From Candidatus Sphingomonas phytovorans (GTDB lineage: Bacteria; Pseudomonadota; Alphaproteobacteria; Sphingomonadales; Sphingomonadaceae), in the NCBI GenBank assembly GCA_029202385.1, contig CP119314.1:5197001-5261000 (forward strand): a DNA stretch of 64,000 nt, read 5' to 3'. The translations under genes were made by a program, and so were the position numbers. The notes under the pieces were generated by a model. The model ran no database searches, was not told the origin of the DNA, and was given only the letters and a program-made list of their open reading frames with translations. Within the stretch, counting starts at the first letter, position 1. The number at the start of each line of letters is the position of its first letter. Shown here in pieces: positions 36,323 to 46,700 of the stretch.

Positions 36323-37126
36323 TCAGTCCGCTGGTGCAGGATCATTGGCCGGTCGCGGCCTGGTCCTGCCGCCGATCGGCATGCGCACGGGCAGAAGCGC
36401 CTTGCGATCCGCCGTGGCTTCAGCGGGCCATCGTGTCGGCAGTGCCTCGCGCCGGACCAGATCGAGCAGCGCTGCTTCCGTCGGCTCGGCGGCGCAGGAC
36501 AGTGTTACCCCGTTGAGGCCTGACAAGTGCGCCGCGCTTGCGGGCGAGATGCACCATATCCGCCCGCGCCAGCCGTTCCGCTCGATGATCCGGCGCACGG
36601 ATCGCGCGCCGGCGCGCGAATGGATGACGATCCCGCCGACGCCCGCAGCGAATGCTGCCGCGCCTTCCATATCCGCCGGGTCGACCGTAACCATGTCGTA
36701 GACCGGCAGGTGATCGACACGGAAACCCCGGGCGGCAAGGGACCGGCTCAATCCGTGCGCGGTGCGGGGGGAGCAGAATTCCACCACCCTGCCGCCGGGC
36801 GGCAGGATATGGGCGAGCAGGCCGAGCAGGATTTCCTCGTCGCCCCCGGTGGAGGTGACGTTGGCATAGCCCGTCGACAGGGCAACGCGCGCGATGCCCT
36901 CCGATACCGCGAACACCGGAACCGTGTCGTTGACCGCAGGGCGTCGATGATGGCGGACCGCATGCGCGCTGGTGAAGACGATCGCGTCCGGGCGGCCTTC
37001 GACCGGTTCGTGGTCGATGGGCCGGGTGCGGATGACCGGCACGACGACCGAGCCATAGCCCATGCCTTTCAGGCGGCGTGCCGTCGCGAGATTGTCGGGC
37101 GCGGCGCGCGTCACCCAGACAGACAT
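36323..37126 (-). CDS. Uroporphyrinogen-III synthase family protein
   Basis: A 267-residue protein beginning MSVWVTRAAPDNLATARRLK. The two-domain HemD fold is suggested by PDAIVFTSAHAVRH, GGRVVEFCSPRTAHGLSRSL and VIHSRAGARSVRRII. HemD closes hydroxymethylbilane to uroporphyrinogen III in haem synthesis. The gene is not next to hemC, and a Pro/Arg-rich tail extends past the fold, so it may be a second paralogue. The ATG at 37126 has GGAAGGGA upstream; the long open frame before it looks noncoding. Confidence 0.7.
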   Translation of the reverse strand: MSVWVTRAAPDNLATARRLKGMGYGSVVVPVIRTRPIDHEPVEGRPDAIVFTSAHAVRHHRRPAVNDTVPVFAVSEGIARVALSTGYANVTSTGGDEEILLGLLAHILPPGGRVVEFCSPRTAHGLSRSLAARGFRVDHLPVYDMVTVDPADMEGAAAFAAGVGGIVIHSRAGARSVRRIIERNGWRGRIWCISPASAAHLSGLNGVTLSCAAEPTEAALLDLVRREALPTRWPAEATADRKALLPVRMPIGGRTRPRPANDPAPAD

Positions 37127-37485
37127 GGCATGTCCCTTCCGCGCACCGGGTCGATCGAAGGAGCAGGCGCCGTTCGAGGCGCCGGTAGAGGCTGAAAAAT
37201 CACGATATGGCCATCCGCTGAAAGTCCAGGCGGCCGGATCGGCGGCGCTGGTGTCCTGGTGGGATACACCCGGGCGCCGCGCGCAATGCCGCGCGAGACC
37301 CGGGCTAGCCGCGTGCGGCGAGCTGCCCCGAATGGTCGCGAAAGCGATGATGACGAGCAGGAATCTGCATCGGGCGAGAATGGTCCGCGAACCGTCGCCT
37401 GTCAAACGCCGGCCGGCGGGGAGGCGGGCCAAAAGAAAAGGGCGCCCGGATCGCTCCGGACGCCCTCCCTCTCGAACAGGGTCGA
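37127..37485. other. Intergenic stretch between glnA and the HemD-like gene
   Basis: About 360 bp without a supported gene. It holds the glnA terminator at its right end. The remaining 300 bp keeps several frames open because of high GC, but none shows a start with a ribosome binding site. It should contain the promoter of the HemD-like gene; no convincing box is seen. Confidence 0.5.
37431..37465 (-). terminator. Intrinsic terminator of glnB-glnA
   Basis: Read on the minus strand after the glnA stop, GGGCGTCCGG pairs with CCGGGCGCCC around an AGCGAT loop with one G:T wobble, and is followed by TTTTCTTTT. Stem plus T-run is the clearest intrinsic terminator in this window. Confidence 0.88.
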
Positions 37486-38898
37486 TCAGTAGGAATAATA
37501 CATGTCGTACTCGACGGGGCTTGGCGTCATTTCCCAGCGCGCCACGTCTTCCATCTTCAGCTCGATATAGGATTCGATCTGGTCGGGGGTGAACACGCCG
37601 CCCTTGAGCAGATAGTCGTTGTCGGCCGCCAGCGCCTCGAGCGCCTCGCGCAGCGATGCGCAGACGGTCGGAACCTGGGCGAGCTCCGCCGGCGGCAGGT
37701 CGTACAGGTTCTTGTCCATCGCCTCGCCCGGGTGGGTGCGGTTCTGGATGCCGTCAAGGCCGGCCATCAGCAGCGCCGCGTAGCAGAGATACGGATTGGC
37801 CATCGCATCGGGGAAGCGCACTTCGACACGCTTCGCCTTGGCGCCCGTGCCGTACGGGATTCGGCACGATGCCGAACGGTTGCGTGCCGAATAAGCGAGC
37901 AGCACGGGTGCCTCATAACCCGGGACCAGCCGCTTGTAGCTGTTGGTCGACGGGTTGGTGAAGGCGTTCAGCGACTTGGCATGCTTGATGATGCCGCCGA
38001 TGAAATAGAGGCAGGTATCGCTCAGGCCGGCATAGCCATTGCCCGCGAACAGCGGCTTGCCCGCTTCCCAGATGGAAAGGTGGGTGTGCATGCCCGAGCC
38101 GTTGTCTTCCTTGATCGGCTTCGGCATGAAGGTGACGGTCTTGCCGTAAGCCTGCGCGACCTGGTGGCAGACATATTTGTAGATCTGCATGCGGTCGGCG
38201 GTCAGCGTCAGCGTGCCGAAGGTCAGGCCCAGCTCGTGCTGCGCGGCCGCGACCTCATGGTGGTGCTTGTCGCAGGGCAGGCCCATTTCGAGCATGGTCG
38301 AGACCATCTCGCCGCGGATGTCCACGGCGCTGTCGACCGGGCCGACCGGGAAATAGCCGCCCTTGGCGCGCGGACGATGGCCGAGATTGCCGCCCTCATA
38401 TTCGCGGCCGGTGTTGGTCGGCAGCTCGATATCGTCGATCTTGTAATAGCTCGTCGCGTAGCTCGTCTCGAACTGCACATTGTCGAACATGAAGAACTCG
38501 GCTTCCGGGCCGATATAGATCGTGTCGCCGATGCCGGTGGTCTTGAGATACGCCTCGGAGCGCTTCGCGGTCGAGCGCGGGTCGCGCGCATAGAGCTCGC
38601 CGGTCGAAGGCTCGACGATGTCGCAGACCAGGATCAGCATCGGCGTGGCCGAGAAGGGGTCGGTCCAGATCGCGTCCAGGTCCGGCTTCAGGATCATGTC
38701 GGATTCGTTGATGACCTTCCAGCCGGCGATCGACGATCCGTCGAACATGAACCCGTCGGTCAGCTCGTCCTCGCCGACGACGGACGAGACCATCGTCAGA
38801 TGCTGCCACTTGCCCTTCGGATCGGTGAATCGCAGGTCGACCCACTCGATCTCCTGGTCCTTGATCATCTTCAGGACGTCGCTCGCCGAATTCGCCAT
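37486..38898 (-). CDS. glnA: Glutamine synthetase, type I
   Basis: A 470-residue enzyme, ATP-dependent synthesis of glutamine from glutamate and ammonia, in the cytosol as a dodecamer. Motifs: [21 protein letters not shown], the [18 protein letters not shown] active-site loop and the adenylylation segment NLYDLPP with tyrosine 399. The ATG at 38898 gives the usual length; an in-frame ATG at 38907 is three codons earlier and possible. The upstream gene is glnB, 94 bp away. The adenylylation site says activity is tuned by GlnE. Confidence 0.97.
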   Translation of the reverse strand: MANSASDVLKMIKDQEIEWVDLRFTDPKGKWQHLTMVSSVVGEDELTDGFMFDGSSIAGWKVINESDMILKPDLDAIWTDPFSATPMLILVCDIVEPSTGELYARDPRSTAKRSEAYLKTTGIGDTIYIGPEAEFFMFDNVQFETSYATSYYKIDDIELPTNTGREYEGGNLGHRPRAKGGYFPVGPVDSAVDIRGEMVSTMLEMGLPCDKHHHEVAAAQHELGLTFGTLTLTADRMQIYKYVCHQVAQAYGKTVTFMPKPIKEDNGSGMHTHLSIWEAGKPLFAGNGYAGLSDTCLYFIGGIIKHAKSLNAFTNPSTNSYKRLVPGYEAPVLLAYSARNRSASCRIPYGTGAKAKRVEVRFPDAMANPYLCYAALLMAGLDGIQNRTHPGEAMDKNLYDLPPAELAQVPTVCASLREALEALAADNDYLLKGGVFTPDQIESYIELKMEDVARWEMTPSPVEYDMYYSY

Positions 38899-38930
38899 AT
38901 ACCCCATGTCCTTTCTGGAAATGTCGTTTG

Positions 38931-38945
38931 CCCGACTCTGTCGGG
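38931..38945 (-). other. Short hairpin in the glnB-glnA spacer
   Basis: CCCGAC-TCT-GTCGGG is a perfect 6-bp stem in the 94-bp gap. It lacks a T-run. It could shape relative expression of glnA and glnB, or processing of the shared transcript. Confidence 0.3.
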
Positions 38946-38992
38946 AATCATGTTTCGCCCGGAGGCCTGCTGTCACATCATGCTGCGCCGCG

Positions 38993-39409
<417 letters not shown>

Positions 39410-39410
39410 T

Positions 39411-39427
39411 TACAACAAGCGTGCCAG
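39411..39427 (-). promoter_or_regulatory. Sigma-54-type promoter of glnB-glnA
   Basis: On the minus strand the sequence reads CTGGCACG-CTTG-TTGTA. The -24 element (TGGCACG) is exact and the -12 element is TTGT in place of TTGC. Its spacing fits the RpoN consensus, and the transcript would start about 70 bases before the glnB GTG. NtrC-dependent nitrogen control is expected. No clear NtrC palindrome was seen upstream. Confidence 0.65.
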
Positions 39428-39580
39428 CCGCGCGAGCCAGGAACGCCGCCGGGCGAGTGACGGTCCACGGGTTAACAGGTGCCTAACGCCCGTGCAGATG
39501 GGCAGGGGCTGCCCTATTTTGCGGCAGTGTCGCGCGTCGTCGCGGCTCAGATGCCGATCACTCCGGCTGTTGCCCGCGAT

Positions 39581-41242
39581 TCACGCGGATGCCGAAGACA
39601 CTCCATCAGCTTCGGCCGCTTCCTGTGCCGCGAGTTCGAGCATCCGTGCCGCGATCTCGCGCTCGCCCATCACCACATGTGCCACCTTCAGCTTTTCCAG
39701 ATGCTGCACCTCGGCGTCCGAATGGGCCCGCGCGATCACGCGGATCGCCGGGTTGAGCGCCCGCGCCCGCTCAACGACCGCCCCGGCCTCGAACCCTTCC
39801 GGAATGGTGATGAGCAGCTTCACCGCGCTGTGGATTCCCGCCTCCTCCAGGGTCTGCGGGTCGACCGCATTGCCCTGCACGACCGTGACGCCATCGGCCT
39901 CCGCGCGTTTCGCCGGGACATCCTGGTCCTCGATCACGACGATCTCGCGCCCGCGCGCGGCAAGCTCGCAGGCGATCAGGCTGCCGACCCGGCCATAGCC
40001 GACCAGGATGACATGGCCCTTGCGCGGCAACGGCCGGGGGGTGTCGTCCTTCTCTCCATCGGCCTTGCTCAATCGCGACGCGATCAGCGAGAAGATGAAC
40101 GGGTTGAGGAAAATCGAGATGATCGCGCCGGCCAGGATCAGGTCGCGCGCCGCCTGGGGCAGGATGTTGAGGCCCGCGCCGAGGCTGGCGAGGATGAACG
40201 AGAATTCGCCGATCTGCGCAAGGCTGGCCGCCACCGTGAGCGCGGTGCGGTTGGAGTGGCCGAACAGGCGGACGATCAGATAGGCGGCGATCGACTTGCC
40301 GAACACGATGATGCCGACGGTGGCGAGCAGCGGCAGCGGCTGGCGCACCACCACGGACGGATCGAACAGCATGCCGACCGAGACGAAGAACAGCACGGCG
40401 AACGCGTCGCGCAGCGGCAGGGTCTCTTCCGCCGCCTGGCGACTGAGCTGGGTCTCGCCCAGGATCATGCCGGCGAAGAACGCGCCCAGCGCGAAGGACA
40501 CGTCGAACACATAGGCGGCACCGAAGGCGACACCCAGCGCGATCGCCAGCACGGCAAGCCGGAACAGCTCGCGCGAGCCGGTATGGACCACCCAGTGCAG
40601 GGCCGCGGGGATGATCCGTCGCCCCACCACCAGCATCAGCGCGATGAAGCCGGCGACCTTGGCGAAGGTGATCAGCAGCGGCACCATCAGGGACGAGGCT
40701 CCGGCGCCGTTCGCGCCGTTGATCACGCCGGCCAGCGGCGGCAGCAGCACCAGCGCGAGGACCATGGCGAGGTCCTCGACGATCAGCCACCCGATCGCGA
40801 TCCGACCGCGTTCCGTCTCGACCAGCTTGCGCGATTGAAGCGCGCGCAACAGCACCACGGTACTGGCGACCGACAGGGCCAGGCCGAACACGAACCCGGC
40901 GAACAATCCCCAGCCCAGCAGCCACGCCAGACCCATGCCGAGCAGCGTCGCCACGGCGATCTGCACCACCGCGCCCGGCACCGCGATCTTGCGGACCGAC
41001 AGCAGGTCGCGCAGCGAGAAGTGCAGCCCGACGCCGAACATCAGCAGGATGACGCCGATCTCGGCGAGCTCGTTGGCCAGGTTCCCGTCGGCGACATAGC
41101 CCGGCGTGAACGGGCCGACGATCACACCCGCCAGCAGATAGCCGGCAATCGGCGACACCTTCAGGCGATGCGCGATCGATCCGGTGACGAACGCGGTGAA
41201 CAGGGCCGCGACGATGGTGGCGATCAGGGGGGTATGGTGCAT
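39581..41242 (-). CDS. Kef-type monovalent cation:proton antiporter with NAD-binding domain
   Basis: A 553-residue membrane protein of the CPA2 group (YbaL/KefB-like). The first about 390 residues hold about 12 hydrophobic helices, with GEFSFILASLGAG and the Na/H-exchanger pattern. The C-terminal soluble part begins GHVILVGYGRVGSLIA, a TrkA-N/RCK nucleotide-binding fold. Such proteins exchange K+ for H+ under stress. ATG 41242 has GAGGAG five bases upstream and fixes the start; a longer frame to 41278 has no signal. The 249-bp gap to glnB holds the sigma-54 promoter. Confidence 0.88.
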   Translation of the reverse strand: MHHTPLIATIVAALFTAFVTGSIAHRLKVSPIAGYLLAGVIVGPFTPGYVADGNLANELAEIGVILLMFGVGLHFSLRDLLSVRKIAVPGAVVQIAVATLLGMGLAWLLGWGLFAGFVFGLALSVASTVVLLRALQSRKLVETERGRIAIGWLIVEDLAMVLALVLLPPLAGVINGANGAGASSLMVPLLITFAKVAGFIALMLVVGRRIIPAALHWVVHTGSRELFRLAVLAIALGVAFGAAYVFDVSFALGAFFAGMILGETQLSRQAAEETLPLRDAFAVLFFVSVGMLFDPSVVVRQPLPLLATVGIIVFGKSIAAYLIVRLFGHSNRTALTVAASLAQIGEFSFILASLGAGLNILPQAARDLILAGAIISIFLNPFIFSLIASRLSKADGEKDDTPRPLPRKGHVILVGYGRVGSLIACELAARGREIVVIEDQDVPAKRAEADGVTVVQGNAVDPQTLEEAGIHSAVKLLITIPEGFEAGAVVERARALNPAIRVIARAHSDAEVQHLEKLKVAHVVMGEREIAARMLELAAQEAAEADGVSSASA

Positions 41243-41321
41243 TGGTTCTCCTCGCTGGGACGATAGGGGGTCCGCCACATGGGACGGTGCCGGCGGACCG
41301 TGAAGGCCCGCCGGCTGTGTG

Positions 41322-41429
41322 CTAGGGGGTGGTCGTTGCGACGGCGGCGATCATCGCCGCGCTTGCCGCAAGACCGGCCCAGAGGGCGGCCGCGAACCAC
41401 CAGGGTGGTCGCTTGGTCTTTCTGGCCAT
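41322..41429 (-). CDS. 35-residue membrane peptide
   Basis: A 35-codon frame starting MARKTKRPPWWFAAALWAGL, then a hydrophobic helix to the end. A near-ideal ribosome binding site, AAGGAGA, lies a few bases before the ATG, and a basic N terminus precedes the single membrane helix (cytoplasm-in topology expected). It stands alone upstream of the Kef-type antiporter on the same strand, 79 bp away, and could be co-transcribed. Function unknown. Confidence 0.55.
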   Translation of the reverse strand: MARKTKRPPWWFAAALWAGLAASAAMIAAVATTTP

Positions 41430-41541
41430 CGATCTCTCCTTGCCGGAAATGTGATGGTGCTGAAGGCGCGACAGGCGTGTGGGCAGTCAATCATGCGCCT
41501 CCCGATGTCACGCGCGGCATCCGGCCAGGCCAGTGCCGCGC

Positions 41542-41940
41542 TTAGGCTGCCGGCGAAGGTGGTCCCCGGGGATAGGCTGAGCCGATCGGCGCGAGGGCAG
41601 CCAGTGACTGTTCGCCCAGGCTATGGAGAGCAATCACCGGAAGCGGAACGAGCCGGACGGCGGCTATCATGGCCGGCGCGAACAGCGCGGTCCCGGTGTC
41701 GAGATCCTGCACCCGTGCCGCGTCGGTCCGCGTGAGGAGGGACGCCGGCTCGGCGCTGCGCAGCGCGACGACGCTGTTCGATGGATTGAATGCCGAACCG
41801 ACCGCACTGGTGTGCGGCAGGCCGACCGGCAGAAGGGCGCAGAGAAGCGTCGTCGCGACCGTCAGCCACACCGACCCGGCAAACAGGCGCAGGGCGGTGA
41901 TGGTGTCGCTTGGTACGATCCTGGGCTTCGCTATCTGCAC
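41542..41940 (-). CDS. Hypothetical membrane-associated protein
   Basis: A 132-residue protein from GTG 41940 (MQIAKPRIVPSDTITALRLF), with GGAGA four bases upstream. One hydrophobic segment lies near residues 18-42. The rest is Ala/Pro/Ser-rich with low complexity at the end. It is divergent from the MFS gene, 166 bp away. Function not recognised; a fortuitous frame is possible in such GC-rich DNA, but the start signal favours a real gene. Confidence 0.5.
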   Translation of the reverse strand: MQIAKPRIVPSDTITALRLFAGSVWLTVATTLLCALLPVGLPHTSAVGSAFNPSNSVVALRSAEPASLLTRTDAARVQDLDTGTALFAPAMIAAVRLVPLPVIALHSLGEQSLAALAPIGSAYPRGPPSPAA

Positions 41941-42106
41941 CGTATCTCCAGACTGTGGCGTGTCGCCTTTCTAGCATAACGGGCCGTTTTCGTAAACGAT
42001 CCCGGCCCCCGCACTGCCCCTTCATCCTGTCCCGATCTTCCTCGATGGGCTTTCGCGCTGAAATCTGCATAAGGGCGGCGCGTCCGGGAGGCGACGCTTC
42101 TGGGGG

Positions 42107-43318
42107 ATGGCAATGGCGCGAACCGACAATCGGCTGCCGTTGATCGCATTTATCGTCTTCATCGACATGGCGGGCATCGGGCTGATCATCCCGATCCTGC
42201 CGTCGCTGGTCGAAAGCCTGAGCGACACTGACGTCGCCCATGCCGCGCTGATCGGCGGCGAATTGCTGTTCGCCTATGCCGCGATGCAGTTCCTGTTCGC
42301 CCCGGTGATCGGCGGCCTCAGCGACCGGTTCGGGCGGCGTCCGGTGCTGCTCGGCACGCTCCTCGTGCTCGCGGTCGACTATGCGATGATGGCCTGGGCG
42401 CCGACGCTCGGCTGGCTGTTCGCCGGGCGGATCATCTCCGGCGTGATGGGCGCGACCTGGGCGGCGGCGAACAGCTGCATCGCCGATCTCTATCCGCCTG
42501 AACAGCGCGGGCGGCTGTTCGGGCTGCTCGGCGGGGCAGGGGCCTCGGGCTTCGTGCTCGGCCCGGCGATCGGCGGCGTGCTCGGCACGATCGGATTGCG
42601 GCTGCCCTTCGTCGCGGCGAGCGTGCTGGCGCTGGCCGGCGCGGTGGTCGGCTATGTCATCTTCACCGAGACGCTGCCGCCGGAGCGCCGCCGCCCCTTC
42701 ACCCTGGCACGCGCCAACCCGTTCGGCACGCTGGTTCGCATGGGGCGCTATCCCTTCGTGCTCGGCTGTCTTGCCACGATCTTCCTGATGCAGCTCGGTG
42801 CCCAGTCGCAGCTCTCGACCTGGGGCTATTTCCTGATCGAGCGGCTCCACTGGTCGCCGCTGGAGATCGGCCTGTCGGTTGCGCTGTTCGGCATCGCCAT
42901 CGCCATCGCGCAGGGGCTGGTCACCGGCCCCGCCATCGCGCGCTTCGGTGAACGGCGCTGCGCGCTGGCCAGCCTGATGTTCGGCCTGCCCAGCTATGTC
43001 CTGCTCGCCTTCGCATCGACGGGATGGATGATCTATCTGGCCATCGTCATCGGCGCGGCGACCGGCGTCGCCTTCCCCGCGATCCAGGGCATGATGACCA
43101 CCCGGATCGAGGAGGATGCGCAGGGCGAGCTGCAGGGCGCGGTCGCCAGCACGATCGGCCTGACCTCGATCATCGGGCCCTTGGTGATGACCTGGGTATT
43201 CGGCCATTTCGCTGATGCGCAGGGCGTGTATTTCCCCGGCGCGCCCTTCGCGCTGGCGAGCGTGCTGATCGTCGCTGCCTGGCTGTTGTTGGCGCGCACG
43301 ATCCGGCGGTATTTTTGA
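42107..43318 (+). CDS. MFS transporter, TetA-type drug:H+ antiporter family
   Basis: A 403-residue protein with 12 predicted helices. The start MAMARTDNRLPLIAFIVFID is followed by the MFS motif A in the loop after helix 2 (GGLSDRFGRRPVLL). The GAGASGFVLGPAIGG segment is typical of the TCR/Tet antiporter branch (motif C). It probably exports a small molecule using the proton gradient. Substrate unknown. A start at the second ATG (42113) is equally possible. Confidence 0.85.
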   Translation: MAMARTDNRLPLIAFIVFIDMAGIGLIIPILPSLVESLSDTDVAHAALIGGELLFAYAAMQFLFAPVIGGLSDRFGRRPVLLGTLLVLAVDYAMMAWAPTLGWLFAGRIISGVMGATWAAANSCIADLYPPEQRGRLFGLLGGAGASGFVLGPAIGGVLGTIGLRLPFVAASVLALAGAVVGYVIFTETLPPERRRPFTLARANPFGTLVRMGRYPFVLGCLATIFLMQLGAQSQLSTWGYFLIERLHWSPLEIGLSVALFGIAIAIAQGLVTGPAIARFGERRCALASLMFGLPSYVLLAFASTGWMIYLAIVIGAATGVAFPAIQGMMTTRIEEDAQGELQGAVASTIGLTSIIGPLVMTWVFGHFADAQGVYFPGAPFALASVLIVAAWLLLARTIRRYF

Positions 43319-43440
43319 AGGCGTCGGGTGCGAAATATAATTCCCGCCATATCGGATATACTGCGCCTTGGTTCATCGGCCCTCATCATGATAGCGACAG
43401 GGATAGCGGCAGTGTTTTGTAAGTGCCGCCCGGGGGTAAT

Positions 43441-43653
43441 ATGCGGATATTCGGCACGGCAGTTCTTCTGACCCTGTGTACCGCGGCACCGCTTCAGGCT
43501 TGGGCCGCGGAGACGATCACCTACACCTATGACGCGAAGGGCCGCCTGGTGAAGGTGGAGCATTCGGGCACCGTCAACAATGGTGTGAAGGCCGAATACA
43601 CCCACGACAAGGCTGACAACCGCAAGAACCTCAAGGTGACGGGCGCGCCATAG
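43441..43653 (+). CDS. Secreted single YD-repeat protein
   Basis: A 70-residue protein. A signal peptide (MRIFGTAVLLTLCTAAPLQA) is followed by ETITYTYDAKGRLVKVEHSG and a second half YTHDKADNRKNL that mirrors the first. This is one RHS/YD unit without the rest of an RHS shell. GGGGG lies just before the ATG. It is 56 bp upstream of the large RHS gene in the same direction, so it may be co-transcribed. Family members are known; the role is not. Confidence 0.7.
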   Translation: MRIFGTAVLLTLCTAAPLQAWAAETITYTYDAKGRLVKVEHSGTVNNGVKAEYTHDKADNRKNLKVTGAP

Positions 43654-43709
43654 CGTCGTCGGCTCGCGAAGAGCCGCGCACCCTGATCTGCTGACATTGG
43701 AGAACTGCC

Positions 43710-46700
43710 ATGCACACGTCCCGTTTTCGGGCGGCGGCTTTTTGCGCGCTGCTGACATCGACCTTCCTGAGCGCGCCCGCGACGGCGCAGAGTTCGCCTG
43801 AGTTCCGCCAGGCCGACGCGAATGGTGTTGATATGGTTCAGGGCGATTTCCTGACCAGTTTCGCTGAGGGCTCGATCGGCTCGGGACAGGCGGCTCTCGA
43901 ATTGATGCGGGTGCTCGGCAATACCAGCTTCAATGGCACGACCGGCGCGAGCCAGTGGGACCATATTCTCCTCAATGTCGTCAGCAGCGGTACCTATATT
44001 GATTTCGGCACCAGGACCGCCAAGTTTCCGGATGCGCAGGCGAGGGGAGAGACGCTGTCGGGGTCGGGAAGCTCCTATGTTTATGGCGACGGCAACGGCA
44101 CCACGATCACCTTCGGAGACCCTACGCCGGGGGCCGATATCACCAATTACTGCAACGGCACCGTCCAGTCGTCCTGCATCCTGCTGCCGGGATTGATCAC
44201 GTCGCCCAACGGCAAGACGGTCTCGCTCGAATATGGCTTCTGGACGCAATGTTCACGCCAGCAGCAGCCCGACGATCCGATCAGTTGCAGCTTTGCCCCA
44301 CGCCTTGAGCGGGTCTCGAACAGCTATGGCTATTCAGTGGTGTTTTCCTATGCCTCCGACGGCTTCGGGGGCACCGGTGGCCCACCGGCGACCTTCACGC
44401 AGCGAACGGGGGCGGCGTTTTACAATGCGCAGGCGGGGAGCGCTCCTCTTGCCAGCGTAAGCTATGCCTATCCGACGGCCGGCGTGACGGATGTCACAGA
44501 CATGGGCGGTCGCGTCTGGCGCGTGACCAAGACAACGACCCTCAACGCGATCCGCCGACCGGGGGCTTCGTCCGACACGACCAGCGCCACGATCAATGCC
44601 GGCAAGGTCACGTCGGTGGTGAAGGAGGGCGTCACCACCAGCTATGCCCGCAGCGTGAGCGGCAGCACGGCCACGATGACGGCGACCAACGCTCTTGGCC
44701 AGACGAGCACCGTTGTCTCCAATCTGACGGTCGGTCGCCCGACCTCGATAACCAATGCGCTCACCAAGACCACCAGCTATCAATATGACGGCAGCCGCCG
44801 CTTGACGCGCGTGACTCAACCCGAGGGCAACTATACCGCGTACAGCTACGACGGTCGTGGCAACCTCACGCAGACGCAGATGGTGGCGAAGGCGGGGGCG
44901 TCGTCGATCACGACCAGCGCGAGCTACGACGCAGGCTGCGCCAATCCGCTAACGTGCAACCAGCCGAACAGCACGACCGACGCGCGGGGAAATACCACTA
45001 ATTACGCCTATGATGCGACGCATGGCGGCGTGACGGCTATAACGCTTCCTGCGCCGAGTGCCGGCGCATTGAGGCCGCAAACGCGATACAGCTATACGCT
45101 GATGAACAGTGAGTATCAGTTGACGGGCATTTCCGCATGCCAAACGGCCGGCTCCTGTGCAGGGACCGCGGATGAAGTGGTCACTACCCTCGGCTATGAC
45201 GCCAATAGCAATATCACCAGCGCCTCGAAAGGAAACGGTACAGGAACGCTGGTCGCAACCCGCACCATGACCTACGACGGACTCGGGAATCTGTTGACCG
45301 TGGATGGGCCGCTTGCCGGCGCTGCCGATACCACTCGCTACCGGTACAATACGGCGCGGGAATTGATCGGCACCGTCTCGCCCGACCCGGACGGCGGCGG
45401 CAGTCTGAAGAATCGGGCCGTGCGCAATACCTATACCAACGGCCTGCTGACCAGGGTCGAGAACGGCACTGTCAACAGCCAGTCGGACGGTGACTGGGCG
45501 GCGTTTAGCGCGCTCCAGTCGATCGATACGAGCTATGACGCGAACGCCCGGCCGATAGTGCGGACGCTTGCCTCGGGCGGGACGACCTATGCGCTTGCGC
45601 AAGCCAGCTATGATGCGCTTGGTCGTGTCGATTGCGCCACGCAGCGGATGAATCCAGCGGTTTACGGGGCGCTGCCCGCTGCCTGCACCCTGTCCACTAC
45701 GGGGACTCAAGGTCCCGACCGCATCAGCAAGACCGAATATGATACGGTGGGCCGCATCTGGAAGGTCACCAACGCCCTCGGCACCGCCGACGCTTCGGTT
45801 GATGTTACCTATGGGTATTCCGACAACGGCAAGGTCCTGAGCGTCACGGACGCGGTGAATAACCGCACCGGCTATGACTATGACGGCTATGACCGGCTGA
45901 CGTTCACGCGTTATCCCGTGACGACGCAAGGTGCGCTGGCAAGCTCGAGCACGGATTATGAGCAGCTCGGTTATGATCCCGCCAGCAACGTCACCAGTCG
46001 CCGCCTCCGCGACGGCCAGACGATCGGCTACGGATACGATAATCTCAACCGCATGACGTCGAAGGATCTTCCCGAGGTCAATGCCGATATGGGCTATATC
46101 TATGATCTGCTAGGTCGCCTGACCTCGGCCACGATCCCGGGCAAGGGCGTTACGCAGAGCATGACTTATGACGCGCTTGGCCGTCTAACCGGTGAGGGGC
46201 AGCCCTACGGGTCGATGGGCTATCAATATGATCTGGCCGGCAATCGTACGGTCCAGCAATGGAGTGACGGTTTCTATGTCACCTATGATTATCTCGTCAC
46301 CGGCGAGGTCACGGCGATCCGGGAGAGCGGCGTTGCATCGGGCGTGGGCGTCCTGGCAACCTACGGTTATGATGATCTCGGCCGGCGGACCGGCATCGGT
46401 CGCGGCAACGGCACCAGCACCAGCTACGGTTATGACAATGTCTCCCGCCTGGTTTCCCTCGGCCAAGATCTTGGTGGCACGACCTATGATCTCGGTCTTG
46501 GGTTCAGCTACAATCCTGCGAGCCAGATCGCGAGCATGACGCGCTCGAATGAGGCCTATGCCTATGGTGCCTACGTCAACGTCAATCGGCCCTACACGTC
46601 GAATGGTCTCAACCAGTTCGCGACCGTCAACGGTACCGGCATCACCTATGATGCACGCGGTAATCTGGTCAGCACGGGTAGTACCAGCTTCACCTATAAT

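Noticed and set aside
39479..41266. Long plus-strand open frame (595 codons) across the Kef-type antiporter gene
   Set aside because: It is highly charged (Asp, Arg, Gln, His) low-complexity text opposite a well-recognised membrane protein gene.
41621..43207. Long minus-strand open frame (528 codons) opposite the MFS gene
   Set aside because: Same antisense composition and no start signal; the MFS protein on the other strand is clear.
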